Shown: piece by piece, positions 1-5,545 of the stretch
How the letters are laid out: every line of letters starts with the position of its first letter
Numbering within the stretch: the first letter of the stretch is position 1
Source: Akkermansia muciniphila
Lineage (GTDB): Bacteria; Verrucomicrobiota; Verrucomicrobiia; Verrucomicrobiales; Akkermansiaceae
Length of the DNA: 5,610 nt
NCBI GenBank assembly: GCA_945870545.1
Contig: CAMBTF010000132.1
Location: 1-5,610 of the forward strand
Direction of reading: 5' to 3'
Notes under the pieces: generated by a model
What the model was told of the DNA's origin: nothing
The model's database searches: none
The model's input: the letters and a program-made list of their open reading frames with translations, nothing else
Made by a program: the position numbers and the translations under genes

Positions 1-51
1 GAACACGAGGCGTCCGATGCGTCCGAAACCGTTGATGGCGATGGTGGTCAT
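1..51 (-). CDS. gap: Glyceraldehyde-3-phosphate dehydrogenase, N-terminal fragment (cut by window edge)
   Basis: Read on the minus strand from the ATG at 51-49, the 17 codons present give MTTIAINGFGRIGRLVF. This is the hallmark start of GAPDH: a beta strand followed by the Rossmann dinucleotide-binding glycine motif INGFGRIGR. By family knowledge the enzyme is cytoplasmic, tetrameric and oxidises glyceraldehyde-3-phosphate with NAD(P) and phosphate in glycolysis. The catalytic Cys and the rest of the roughly 330-residue protein lie outside the window. The start is unambiguous because the conserved N-terminus begins at this Met. No Shine-Dalgarno sequence is visible in the 20 bases upstream. 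The gene is divergent from serS, with 203 bases between the two starts. Whether it is the glycolytic or a gluconeogenic/NADP paralogue cannot be told from this fragment. Confidence 0.93.
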   Translation of the reverse strand, partial: MTTIAINGFGRIGRLVF

Positions 52-254
52 AATTTTCTGTATGGAATGGTCATTCGAGACCGTTTGTTGCTTGTGCCGC
101 AAACGGCTTTTCCGGCGCGGCCGCGGGATTGTGCATGGATGCGCCCACCCGTCAACCCCGCTGTCTAGGAGCGGAAAAGGCCGGCTTTGCGGTCGGAAAG
201 CATCGGAACTTGACCTTGCCATCGTGCCCTCCGCTCCACGAAACTCCGCCCGCA
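52..254. promoter_or_regulatory. Divergent gap/serS intergenic region
   Basis: These 203 bases separate two divergent starts and must hold both promoters and 5' leaders. Visible structure is a 7-bp dyad at 81-106 (listed separately), a GC palindrome CGCGGCCGCG at 116-125, and a small CCGCT/AGCGG inverted repeat near 156-172. A TTGACC hexamer at 210-215 resembles a -35 box for serS, but no convincing -10 follows at 16-18 bases, so I do not call a promoter. An in-frame TTG at 129 would lengthen SerRS by 42 residues, but that extension does not look like SerRS and is treated as untranslated. Confidence 0.5.
81..106. promoter_or_regulatory. 7-bp perfect dyad upstream of gap
   Basis: CCGTTTG at 81-87 and CAAACGG at 100-106 are exact reverse complements with a 12-base spacer. 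The element lies about 30 bases upstream of the gap ATG and about 150 bases upstream of serS. It could be an operator for a dimeric regulator or a hairpin in the gap leader. The bases after it on the plus strand (CTTTTCC) are mildly terminator-like, but no plus-strand gene lies immediately upstream. One such stem in this much sequence is not statistically surprising. Confidence 0.25.
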
Positions 255-1538
255 ATGCTGGACATCAAGGTCATACGGGAACAGGCAGACGAGGTGAAGG
301 CGCGGCTCAAGGCGCGCGGCGGGGATCATTGGAAACTCATCGACGAGGTGCTGGCCTGCGATGAGGCGCGGCGTGCGGCGGAGACCGCGAAGCAGGAGCT
401 CCAGAACAAGCGCAAGACGATCTCGAAACAGATCGGCATGATGAAGGCGAAGGGCGAGGACAGCTCAGCCATCGAGGCGGAGGTGCGCGGCATCAACGAC
501 GAGATTTCCAAGCACGACACCGAAGCCGAAACCGCCTCCAAGCAGCAGACGGAGCTTCTCCTCAACATCCCCAACCTGCCCCACGCGGAATGCCCGGTGG
601 GCGACAGCGAGGAGGCGAATCCCATCGTCCGCGAGTGGGGTGCGAAACCGGAAATTTCCGAGCCGAAGGATCATGTGGAGCTCGCCACGAAACACGGCCT
701 GATCTCGTGGGACGACGCGATCCGCATCGCCGGGTCGGGCTTCGCGGTTTATCGCGGCAAGGGCGCGAAGCTGGAGCGGGCGCTCATCCAATTCCTGTTA
801 GATACACAGACGGAGAACGGCTACGAGGAGGTCAATGTGCCGCACCTCGTCCTGCGTGAGTGCATGGAGGGCACCGGGCAGTTGCCGAAATTCGAGGACG
901 ACATGTATGGCACAGAACCTTCGGAAAACGACGGCCGCAACACCCTTTTCCTGGCCCCCACCGCCGAGGTGCCGGTGACAAACCTTTACCGCGATACCAT
1001 CGTCGCCGAGTCCGACCTTCCGATCAAACTCGTGGCCTACACGCCGTGCTTCCGTCGCGAGGCGGGCTCAGCGGGCCGCGATAACAAGGGCATCATCCGC
1101 ATGCACCAGTTTGATAAAGTGGAGCTCGTGCAGGTGGTCGATCCGGAAACGGGCTTCCAGGTGCTGGAGGAGCTGACCGCGCACGCGGAGAGCATTTTGC
1201 AAAAGCTCGGGCTACATTACCGGGTCATCGAGCTTTGCACCGGCGACGTCGGGCAGTCCTCGGCGAAGACCTACGACATCGAGGTCTGGGCGCCCGGCCA
1301 CGGGAAATACCTGGAGGTGTCGAGCTGCTCGTGCTTCGGCGATTACCAGGCGCGGCGGATGAAGTTGCGCTTCAAGGACAAGGATGGTAAAAACCGTTTC
1401 CCGCATACTCTCAATGGCTCCGGCACCGCCCTGCCCCGGCTCTACGTGGCGCTGTTGGAACAATATCAACAACCCGATGGCTCTATCAAAATCCCCGCCG
1501 CGCTCGTTGCCTATTTCGGAGCGGAAAGCATTTCCTAA
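255..1538 (+). CDS. serS: Seryl-tRNA synthetase (class II)
   Basis: This 427-residue cytoplasmic enzyme charges tRNA(Ser) with serine using ATP, and also charges tRNA(Sec) where that exists. Its length matches the bacterial family, about 425-430. Residues 1 to about 105 are the charged helical N-terminal arm, a long antiparallel coiled coil that binds the tRNA variable arm, ending in the conserved IPNLPH. The catalytic core follows. Motif 1 is around 173-202, with the GTGQLPKF segment at 206-213. The serine-binding TAEVP is at 236-240. Motif 2 is YTPCFRREAGSAGRD at 262-275, then RMHQFDKVE. EVSSCS is at 354-359. Motif 3 is NGSG...LPR with R395. The ATG at 255 is chosen because MLDIKVIRE matches the family N-terminus; no Shine-Dalgarno is evident. 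The motif-3 form (TALPRLY rather than LAVGRTL) differs from E. coli. It is the first gene of a probable three-gene operon; the hydrolase starts 7 bases after its stop. Confidence 0.98.
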   Translation: MLDIKVIREQADEVKARLKARGGDHWKLIDEVLACDEARRAAETAKQELQNKRKTISKQIGMMKAKGEDSSAIEAEVRGINDEISKHDTEAETASKQQTELLLNIPNLPHAECPVGDSEEANPIVREWGAKPEISEPKDHVELATKHGLISWDDAIRIAGSGFAVYRGKGAKLERALIQFLLDTQTENGYEEVNVPHLVLRECMEGTGQLPKFEDDMYGTEPSENDGRNTLFLAPTAEVPVTNLYRDTIVAESDLPIKLVAYTPCFRREAGSAGRDNKGIIRMHQFDKVELVQVVDPETGFQVLEELTAHAESILQKLGLHYRVIELCTGDVGQSSAKTYDIEVWAPGHGKYLEVSSCSCFGDYQARRMKLRFKDKDGKNRFPHTLNGSGTALPRLYVALLEQYQQPDGSIKIPAALVAYFGAESIS

Positions 1539-1545
1539 CCCATTT

Positions 1546-2292
1546 ATGAAATCCCTTCTCATCGCAGCCACCACCATCGCCACCGCGTTCGCGGAACCCG
1601 TGCCGATGACCTTCACGGCGACCGACCGCACGGAAGTGCTTTACCGTTTCGCAGCTCCCGAAAAGACGGAGGCGGGGAAATCCTATCCGCTCGTCCTCTT
1701 TCTCCACGGCTCGGGCGAGCGCGGCACCGACAACAAGGCGCAGCTCAAGAACAGCGTCGCCGACATCCTCGAGGGCGCGGCGGAGCTGGGCGAAAGCGTT
1801 TACCTCATCGTCCCGCAATGCCCTCCGGGACACTGGTGGTCGGAGCCGACACCGGGCTTACTGGAACTCAAGAATGCCGGAGAAAAAAATCCGCTGATGG
1901 ACGCCGTGCTCGCGCTCGTGGAGGATACGGCGCGGAAACACCCCATCGACCGCAAGCGCATCTACGTTACCGGACTTTCCATGGGCGGCTTCGGCACCTG
2001 GGACATGCTCGCCCGCAGCCCGCAGACATGGGCCGCCGCGATGCCTATCTGCGGCGGGGGCGCTCCGCAGACCGTGGGAAAATTCAAGGACGTCGCGATC
2101 CGCATCTTTCACGGCGAACTAGATGAGGCCGTGCCGACAAAAAGCAGCGAGCTGATGGCGGAGGCCTTGAGGAAAGCAGGAAGCAAGGCGGAGCTGACCA
2201 TGTATCCCGGAGTCGGCCACGACTCATGGACGCCGACCTATCAGGATCGCGAGGTCATCAAGTGGCTGTTCGCACAGAGGAAACCCGACTAA
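1546..2292 (+). CDS. Secreted alpha/beta hydrolase (predicted peptidase/esterase, prolyl-oligopeptidase-like fold)
   Basis: The protein has 248 residues. Residues 1-16 form a Sec signal peptide: Met-Lys, a hydrophobic Leu/Ile/Ala core, then a type-I signal peptidase site AFA before Glu17. It therefore acts outside the cytoplasm, probably in the periplasm. The mature part is a compact alpha/beta hydrolase. An oxyanion-hole loop LFLHGSGERG lies at 51-60, with VPQCPPGHWW at 89-98. The nucleophile elbow GLSMGG at 143-148 has Ser145, the likely acid is Asp193 in HGELDEAVP, and the likely base is His225 in GVGHDSW. HGSGERG, PQCP and HDSW together match the COG4099-type 'predicted peptidase' hydrolases related to bacterial EstA-like esterases. 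The natural substrate cannot be deduced. The ATG at 1546 is chosen because it yields the signal peptide and sits 7 bases after the serS stop. No Shine-Dalgarno is visible, so translation may depend on coupling to serS. Its stop overlaps the next start by one base. Confidence 0.88.
   Translation: MKSLLIAATTIATAFAEPVPMTFTATDRTEVLYRFAAPEKTEAGKSYPLVLFLHGSGERGTDNKAQLKNSVADILEGAAELGESVYLIVPQCPPGHWWSEPTPGLLELKNAGEKNPLMDAVLALVEDTARKHPIDRKRIYVTGLSMGGFGTWDMLARSPQTWAAAMPICGGGAPQTVGKFKDVAIRIFHGELDEAVPTKSSELMAEALRKAGSKAELTMYPGVGHDSWTPTYQDREVIKWLFAQRKPD
2276..2281 (+). promoter_or_regulatory. Shine-Dalgarno site for the CPBP gene
   Basis: AGAGGA lies 10 bases before the ATG at 2292, inside the last codons of the hydrolase gene. 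It supports the choice of the 2292 start, which overlaps the hydrolase stop as TAATG, a layout typical of translational coupling. It is the clearest ribosome-binding site in the window. Confidence 0.6.
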
Positions 2293-3278
2293 TGCGTTTC
2301 CTAAAATCAGAGGCCGGGGCAATTATCCTCTGGCTCGCCGCCTCGCTCCTCGCGGCCGCCCTGCTCACGCCGCATCTCTATGGCTGGGGCAAGGCTTTGT
2401 TCGCGAGCACGGAGCTCATCGACTACCCTGCTGCCGTTGAGTCCATCGCCTCATCCGCAGGTCGAGCCAAGCCCGACCGCTACTTTTCCCGTTCACTTCT
2501 GATCTCCGCGCTGGCGCTGCTGCCATTGCTCATCCGTCGCGTGAAATGTCTGCCGCGCGATCCGTTGACCGATGTTTACGCCCTTCGGCGGTTGCCGTGG
2601 AGCAAACGCCTCACACTCCTCGCCAGCGGATTGCTGATAGGAATGGCCTCGCTCGGCGCGCTAGCTCTTGTTCTCGAAGCGACCGGCGCGGCGGTCCCGA
2701 GGGAGACGGGATTTTCCTTCGTGAAATTTTTCTCCAATGCTTTCGTGCCGGCACTTGGGGTAGGGCTCATCGAGGAGCTGTTATTTCGCGGCCTATTGCT
2801 CGGGCTGTGGTTGCGGACGTATTCGGTTCGCACGGCGTGGATCGGCAGTTCATTGATGTTTTCTATCGTCCATTTCCTCAGCCCACCGGACGGGATGGTC
2901 ATCGCCGATCCCCGCGCCTGGTATGCGGGGTTTGAAATTCTGGGCAGCACGCTCGGCCATTTCGCCAACCCGCTGTTTTTCGTGACCGATTTCACTATGC
3001 TAACCATGATCGGTTTGTTGCTCGGTTGGTGCCGCATCCGCACCTTTTCCCTCTGGCTCCCCATCGGCTTGCATGCGGGGCTGGTTCTCGCCCTAAAGAC
3101 CATTTCCATGGTTCGCGGCATGAATATCGAGTCCCCGCTTCCCCTATGGGTAATCGGCAACGACCTGAAATCTGGTCTCCTGCCCCTCGCCACCATCGGT
3201 CTTTGTTTCGCCTGCTGCCTCGTCGTTGTCCGGATTTTTCCCGCGAAATCCGAAACATCCGATCCCGGGAAGGTGTAA
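2292..3278 (+). CDS. CPBP-family (Rce1/ABI-like) intramembrane metalloprotease
   Basis: This is a 328-residue polytopic inner-membrane protein. Hydrophobic segments are visible near 8-26, 68-81, 108-129, 148-176, 181-196, 235-248, 254-270 and 294-315. The family signature is present. Motif 1 is EELLFRG at 161-167 (Glu161, Glu162, Arg166). Motif 2 is FSIVH at 190-194 (Phe190, His194). A third conserved-type His is at 261 in LHAGLV. By family knowledge the glutamates and histidines form the active site of CAAX-protease-like enzymes, and bacterial members serve in envelope proteolysis, bacteriocin self-immunity or protein anchoring. The Asn often found four residues after the third His is replaced by Val265; this position is known to vary. 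The first 100 residues carry an extra membrane segment and a long loop (about 30-65) outside the protease core. The start at 2292 is supported by AGAGGA and the TAATG overlap. The substrate is unknown. Confidence 0.87.
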   Translation: MRFLKSEAGAIILWLAASLLAAALLTPHLYGWGKALFASTELIDYPAAVESIASSAGRAKPDRYFSRSLLISALALLPLLIRRVKCLPRDPLTDVYALRRLPWSKRLTLLASGLLIGMASLGALALVLEATGAAVPRETGFSFVKFFSNAFVPALGVGLIEELLFRGLLLGLWLRTYSVRTAWIGSSLMFSIVHFLSPPDGMVIADPRAWYAGFEILGSTLGHFANPLFFVTDFTMLTMIGLLLGWCRIRTFSLWLPIGLHAGLVLALKTISMVRGMNIESPLPLWVIGNDLKSGLLPLATIGLCFACCLVVVRIFPAKSETSDPGKV

Positions 3279-3374
3279 GCTGCTCTTGAAATTCCTCACC
3301 GGATGAAAAACACACGGCGCGGATGTCTGGACGGTGGCGGAGGAGATGATGACATCCCTCACCCCCTCACCCCC
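3279..3374. other. Convergent intergenic gap between CPBP gene and comF
   Basis: These 96 bases lie between two convergent stop codons. They contain an inverted repeat GGATGTC (3321-3327) / GACATCC (3351-3357) with a 23-base loop, and the first copies of the GC-rich octamer repeat. No T-run follows the hairpin on either strand, so a classical intrinsic terminator is not supported, although a bidirectional transcript end is expected here. Confidence 0.4.
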
Positions 3375-3384
3375 TCACCCCCTC
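3361..3384. repeat. Three tandem copies of an 8-bp unit (ACCCCCTC)
   Basis: ACCCCCTC occurs three times head to tail at 3361, 3369 and 3377 without a mismatch, preceded by a shortened copy (ATCCCTC) at 3354-3360. The array contains the stop codon and the last two codons of the minus-strand comF gene. Because the TGA forms at the first junction met by the ribosome, gain or loss of downstream units would leave the protein end unchanged. Confidence 0.9.
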
Positions 3385-4106
3385 ATCACGGTGAGCACCG
3401 CGATCCGCCCCGCGCCCGCTTTCCGGAGCACCTTCGCGCACTCGTCCACGGTGGAGCCGGTGGTGAAAACATCATCCACAAGGAGATAGCCGGGCGGCGG
3501 TGTCTCGGGAAAAGACTCACGCAAGGTGAAAGCGCCCCGCAGGTTTTCCATCCGCTGCTTCCTGCTCAGGCGGGTCTGCGTTTCGGTGCGCCGCTCACGT
3601 TTCAGCAGGCGCGACACAGGCAGGCCGGTCTCAATGGCAATGGATCGCGCGATCTCCTCAGCTTGATTGAATTGCCGCTCCATCTGCCGCGAGCGATGCA
3701 GCGGCACCGGCACCAGCGGCCATTTTTCCTCCAAAGCCACAGTCAGCCGACGGTCGGCGAACGCCCGGCAAGCCAGCCTGCCCAGCTCTGCGCCAAGATG
3801 GATTTCCCTGCCGTATTTCAGGCGGTGTATGAGTTCAAGGGTGGCGTTGCAACGATCCATCGCCGCCCTCGCGAACTCGAAGTGGAACGAGATTGCGTTG
3901 CAGTTCGGGCAATCGAAGGGGCCGTCGATGAGGCCTTGGAAATGCTCGCCGCAGACATCACAGAACGGCGGGGCGATACGCGGCAGATCCTCGGCACAGG
4001 GTTCGCAGAGCGCCTTCCCGCCGGAAAGCCCCAGCCCGCAGATCTCGCAGACCGGCGGGTAGAGCCAATCAAGGCCATCAATCGCAGGTATTTTCCCGAT
4101 TCGCAT
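3375..4106 (-). CDS. comF: ComF-family protein (zinc-finger plus phosphoribosyltransferase-like domain)
   Basis: The protein has 243 residues, within the usual ComF/GntX range. Residues about 15-70 carry four CxxC pairs (Cys20/23, 34/37, 49/52, 66/69), enough for two zinc-binding knuckles. The C-terminal half is a type-I phosphoribosyltransferase-like fold. It has VPVPLHRSR at 132-140, the family motif FNQAEEIA at 146-153, TQTRLSRKQRMENLRGAF at 176-193, and the PRPP-type loop LLVDDVFTTGST at 208-219. ComF is needed for DNA uptake in competent bacteria, where it works with ComFA and DprA in the cytoplasm; many non-competent species also carry it and its biochemical activity is uncertain. The ATG at 4106 is preferred, since it gives a family-typical N-terminus (DWLYPPVCEICG) 13 bases after the permease stop. 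An in-frame ATG at 4151 would overlap the permease by 32 bases. AAGGA at 4124-4128 is too far from 4106 to act as a normal ribosome site. Confidence 0.92.
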   Translation of the reverse strand: MRIGKIPAIDGLDWLYPPVCEICGLGLSGGKALCEPCAEDLPRIAPPFCDVCGEHFQGLIDGPFDCPNCNAISFHFEFARAAMDRCNATLELIHRLKYGREIHLGAELGRLACRAFADRRLTVALEEKWPLVPVPLHRSRQMERQFNQAEEIARSIAIETGLPVSRLLKRERRTETQTRLSRKQRMENLRGAFTLRESFPETPPPGYLLVDDVFTTGSTVDECAKVLRKAGAGRIAVLTVMRG

Positions 4107-4119
4107 AGGCAGGACAGGC

Positions 4120-5067
4120 TCAATCCTTCGAAGATTTCGGGTCGAGGGCATCGCGGAGGCCGTCGCCGAGGAAGTTCAGCGCGAAGAGGGTGGCCGCGAA
4201 AAACAGGGAAGGGAAAAGCAGCAGGTAGGGCGTGACCTCCATGCGATCCGCGCCTTCCTTGATGAGGATGCCCCATGAGGAGTTCGGTGGTTTCACGCCG
4301 AGACCGAGGAAGGACAGCACGCTCTCCAGCAGCATGATCCCGGGCACGGCGAGCGTGGTGTAAATGATGATGGGTCCGATCACGTTCGGCAGGATGTGGC
4401 GGAAGAGGATGCGGAAACGGCTCAGTCCCAGCGAGACCGCGGCCTCCACGAAATCGAGGTTTTTCACGCTCAACACCTGAGCGCGGACGATGCGGGCGAT
4501 GGTAAGCCAGCCGATCGCACCAATCGCGATGAACAGCGGGATCAACGTGGTGATGGGGGCGACGCGGTCGCGTTCCCACCCGGTCGTTTCGATGATCCAG
4601 GAGGTGAAATCAGAGGAAGGCTCATCCACCACCAGCGCGAAAAGGATCACCAGTACAAGGAAGGGCAGGGCGAAGAGGATGTCCACAAAACGCATCATCA
4701 CCGCATCGGTCTTGCCGCCGACATAGCCGGAGACCGCGCCATAGACCACGCCGATGATCACCGCCACTCCGGTGGCCACAAAACCCACGAGAAGCGAGAC
4801 CTGACCGCCGTAAAGCACCCGCGCGAAAAGATCGCGCCCGAGCTGATCCGTGCCAAACCAATACGCCGCGCTGGGAGATGCCGCGGGGTTGGCGAGATTG
4901 ATCGCCGTCGGGTTTTTCACGAAAGGCAGGAACGGCACAATGAAGCACGCGATCACCACTACCACGAGGACGCCGAGACTCAGGAGTGCCGGCTTGTTCC
5001 GCGCCAGCCGATGCCATGCGTCTTTCCACAGTGAGCTGCCTTGGGATGGTTTCGCTGCATTCGTCAC
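4120..5067 (-). CDS. ABC transporter permease, DppC/OppC type (peptide/nickel importer family)
   Basis: This is a 315-residue inner-membrane protein forming one half of the channel of a binding-protein-dependent importer. A cytoplasmic N-terminus (SLWKDAWHRLARNKPALLSL) precedes a first membrane helix at about 28-48. The family segment YWFGTDQLGRDLFARVLYGG lies at 69-88. Further membrane segments are near 92-113, 127-148, 173-193, 230-256 and 284-302. The EAA loop contacting the ATPase runs from Glu208 to Pro227 and fits EAAxxxG...HILP. The C-terminus GDGLRDALDPK is diagnostic of DppC/OppC. The periplasmic loop at 148-174 looks about 20 residues longer than in E. coli DppC. The start is GTG at 5067: an in-frame TAA four codons upstream excludes extension, and the N-terminus looks complete. 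No Shine-Dalgarno is visible. No OppB/DppB permease, ATPase or binding protein is adjacent; comF follows on the same strand. Confidence 0.94.
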   Translation of the reverse strand: MTNAAKPSQGSSLWKDAWHRLARNKPALLSLGVLVVVVIACFIVPFLPFVKNPTAINLANPAASPSAAYWFGTDQLGRDLFARVLYGGQVSLLVGFVATGVAVIIGVVYGAVSGYVGGKTDAVMMRFVDILFALPFLVLVILFALVVDEPSSDFTSWIIETTGWERDRVAPITTLIPLFIAIGAIGWLTIARIVRAQVLSVKNLDFVEAAVSLGLSRFRILFRHILPNVIGPIIIYTTLAVPGIMLLESVLSFLGLGVKPPNSSWGILIKEGADRMEVTPYLLLFPSLFFAATLFALNFLGDGLRDALDPKSSKD

Positions 5068-5299
5068 GCCAGGAAATTAGCTGACTGCGCCGCGATTGAG
5101 GAGATTTTTTTCACAGCCATTCCACAGGAAGACTTAGCTTCACGCGGCTGTTTGCCGTCACGCGTTCGGCCTTGTGGGAGCGGATCGATCTATTGGCCCT
5201 GCTGAAATCCTATGGGGCAGCATCCCGGCGATTCAAAGTCATCGGAGCGCTCGATCAGGCGTGGCTGTCGGGTTTTAGACCTACGGGAACATGATTTCA

Positions 5300-5325
5300 T
5301 GGAACAGCATCGTCGCGTTGTTCCA
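5300..5325. repeat. 7-bp perfect inverted repeat in the permease/aminotransferase intergenic region
   Basis: TGGAACA at 5300-5306 and TGTTCCA at 5319-5325 are exact reverse complements separated by 12 bases. An adjacent palindrome CATGATTTCATG (5290-5301) overlaps the left arm by two bases, so alternative pairings are possible. It could be a regulator binding site or an RNA hairpin; no T-run follows on either strand, which argues against an intrinsic terminator. Confidence 0.35.
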
Positions 5326-5527
5326 ATAAAGAATCAACTACCCGTAAAAATCTCGCAATCGGCATTCCGCTAAAACCTCCTCCCAGCCTCGTAGATTCAC
5401 GGCTCAGGGATCGTCATGCCCAGCCTGTGGGACGGCCGTGCAATTCATTCTTTTTTTTGGCCGCATGGATCCCGGCATTTCGACATCATAGAAAATCAAC
5501 GGATCAGGTGTTGTCGAATAACCGGCA

Positions 5528-5532
5528 AAGGA
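5528..5532 (+). promoter_or_regulatory. Possible Shine-Dalgarno site for the aminotransferase fragment
   Basis: AAGGA lies 13 bases before the GTG at 5546 and 16 before the TTG at 5549. The spacing is longer than ideal, but it is the only ribosome-site-like motif between the in-frame stop at 5519-5521 and the first conserved-looking residues. Confidence 0.35.
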
Positions 5533-5545
5533 AGATAGTCACCGC

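Larger units (their letters stand above)
5068..5545. other. 478-bp divergent intergenic region without a convincing gene
   Basis: This stretch separates the minus-strand permease from the plus-strand aminotransferase start and must contain both promoters. It looks less GC-rich than the genes. It holds a T7 tract near 5105-5111, a plus-strand open frame ending at 5294 with weak coding character (see findings), and a short palindrome CATGATTTCATG at 5290-5301. Further along are the dyad at 5300-5325, a bulged GGCT..GGG/CCCAGCC hairpin at 5401-5425, the palindrome ACGGCCGT at 5432-5439, and a T8 tract at 5451-5458. The hairpins lie too far from the T tract to form a standard intrinsic terminator. 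I could not match it to tRNA, tmRNA, RNase P, SRP RNA or a known riboswitch by eye. Confidence 0.55.

Noticed and set aside
129..254. N-terminal extension of SerRS from a TTG at 129
   Set aside because: The extra 42 residues do not resemble SerRS, whereas MLDIKVIRE at 255 matches the canonical start and gives the normal family length.
1384..1545. Upstream extension of the hydrolase into serS
   Set aside because: It would overlap 155 bases of serS and bury the signal peptide that begins at 1546.
2226..2291. Upstream extension of the CPBP gene into the hydrolase
   Set aside because: The ATG at 2292 has a good ribosome site and a TAATG overlap, and begins just before the first membrane helix. 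The extension is shadow sequence of the hydrolase.
3321..3357. Possible bidirectional terminator between convergent genes
   Set aside because: The 7-bp stem has a 23-base loop and no T-run on either side; kept only as a note in the gap entry.
3303..4235. Long plus-strand open frame (310 codons) opposite comF and the end of the permease
   Set aside because: It is antisense to ComF, which has four CxxC pairs and a PRPP loop. Its own product is Arg/Pro/His-rich without recognisable motifs, as expected of a GC-rich shadow frame.
3818..4579. Minus-strand frame overlapping the permease and comF in another phase
   Set aside because: It runs through two well-identified genes on the same strand in a different frame; the composition is Arg/Pro/His-rich and no family is recognisable.
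4396..5034. Plus-strand open frame (212 codons) opposite the permease
   Set aside because: Its product is dominated by His, Asp and Arg with no hydrophobic core and is the complement of a clear DppC/OppC permease.
5212..5373. 53-codon ATG-started plus-strand frame in the intergenic region
   Set aside because: Third-position G+C is near 50%, unlike neighbouring genes; there is no ribosome site and no recognisable motif. It overlaps another equally plausible frame, so chance is most likely.
5401..5458. Possible intrinsic terminator: bulged hairpin plus T8 tract
   Set aside because: The hairpin ends about 25 bases before the T tract, the stem is interrupted, and no plus-strand gene lies upstream that would need terminating.
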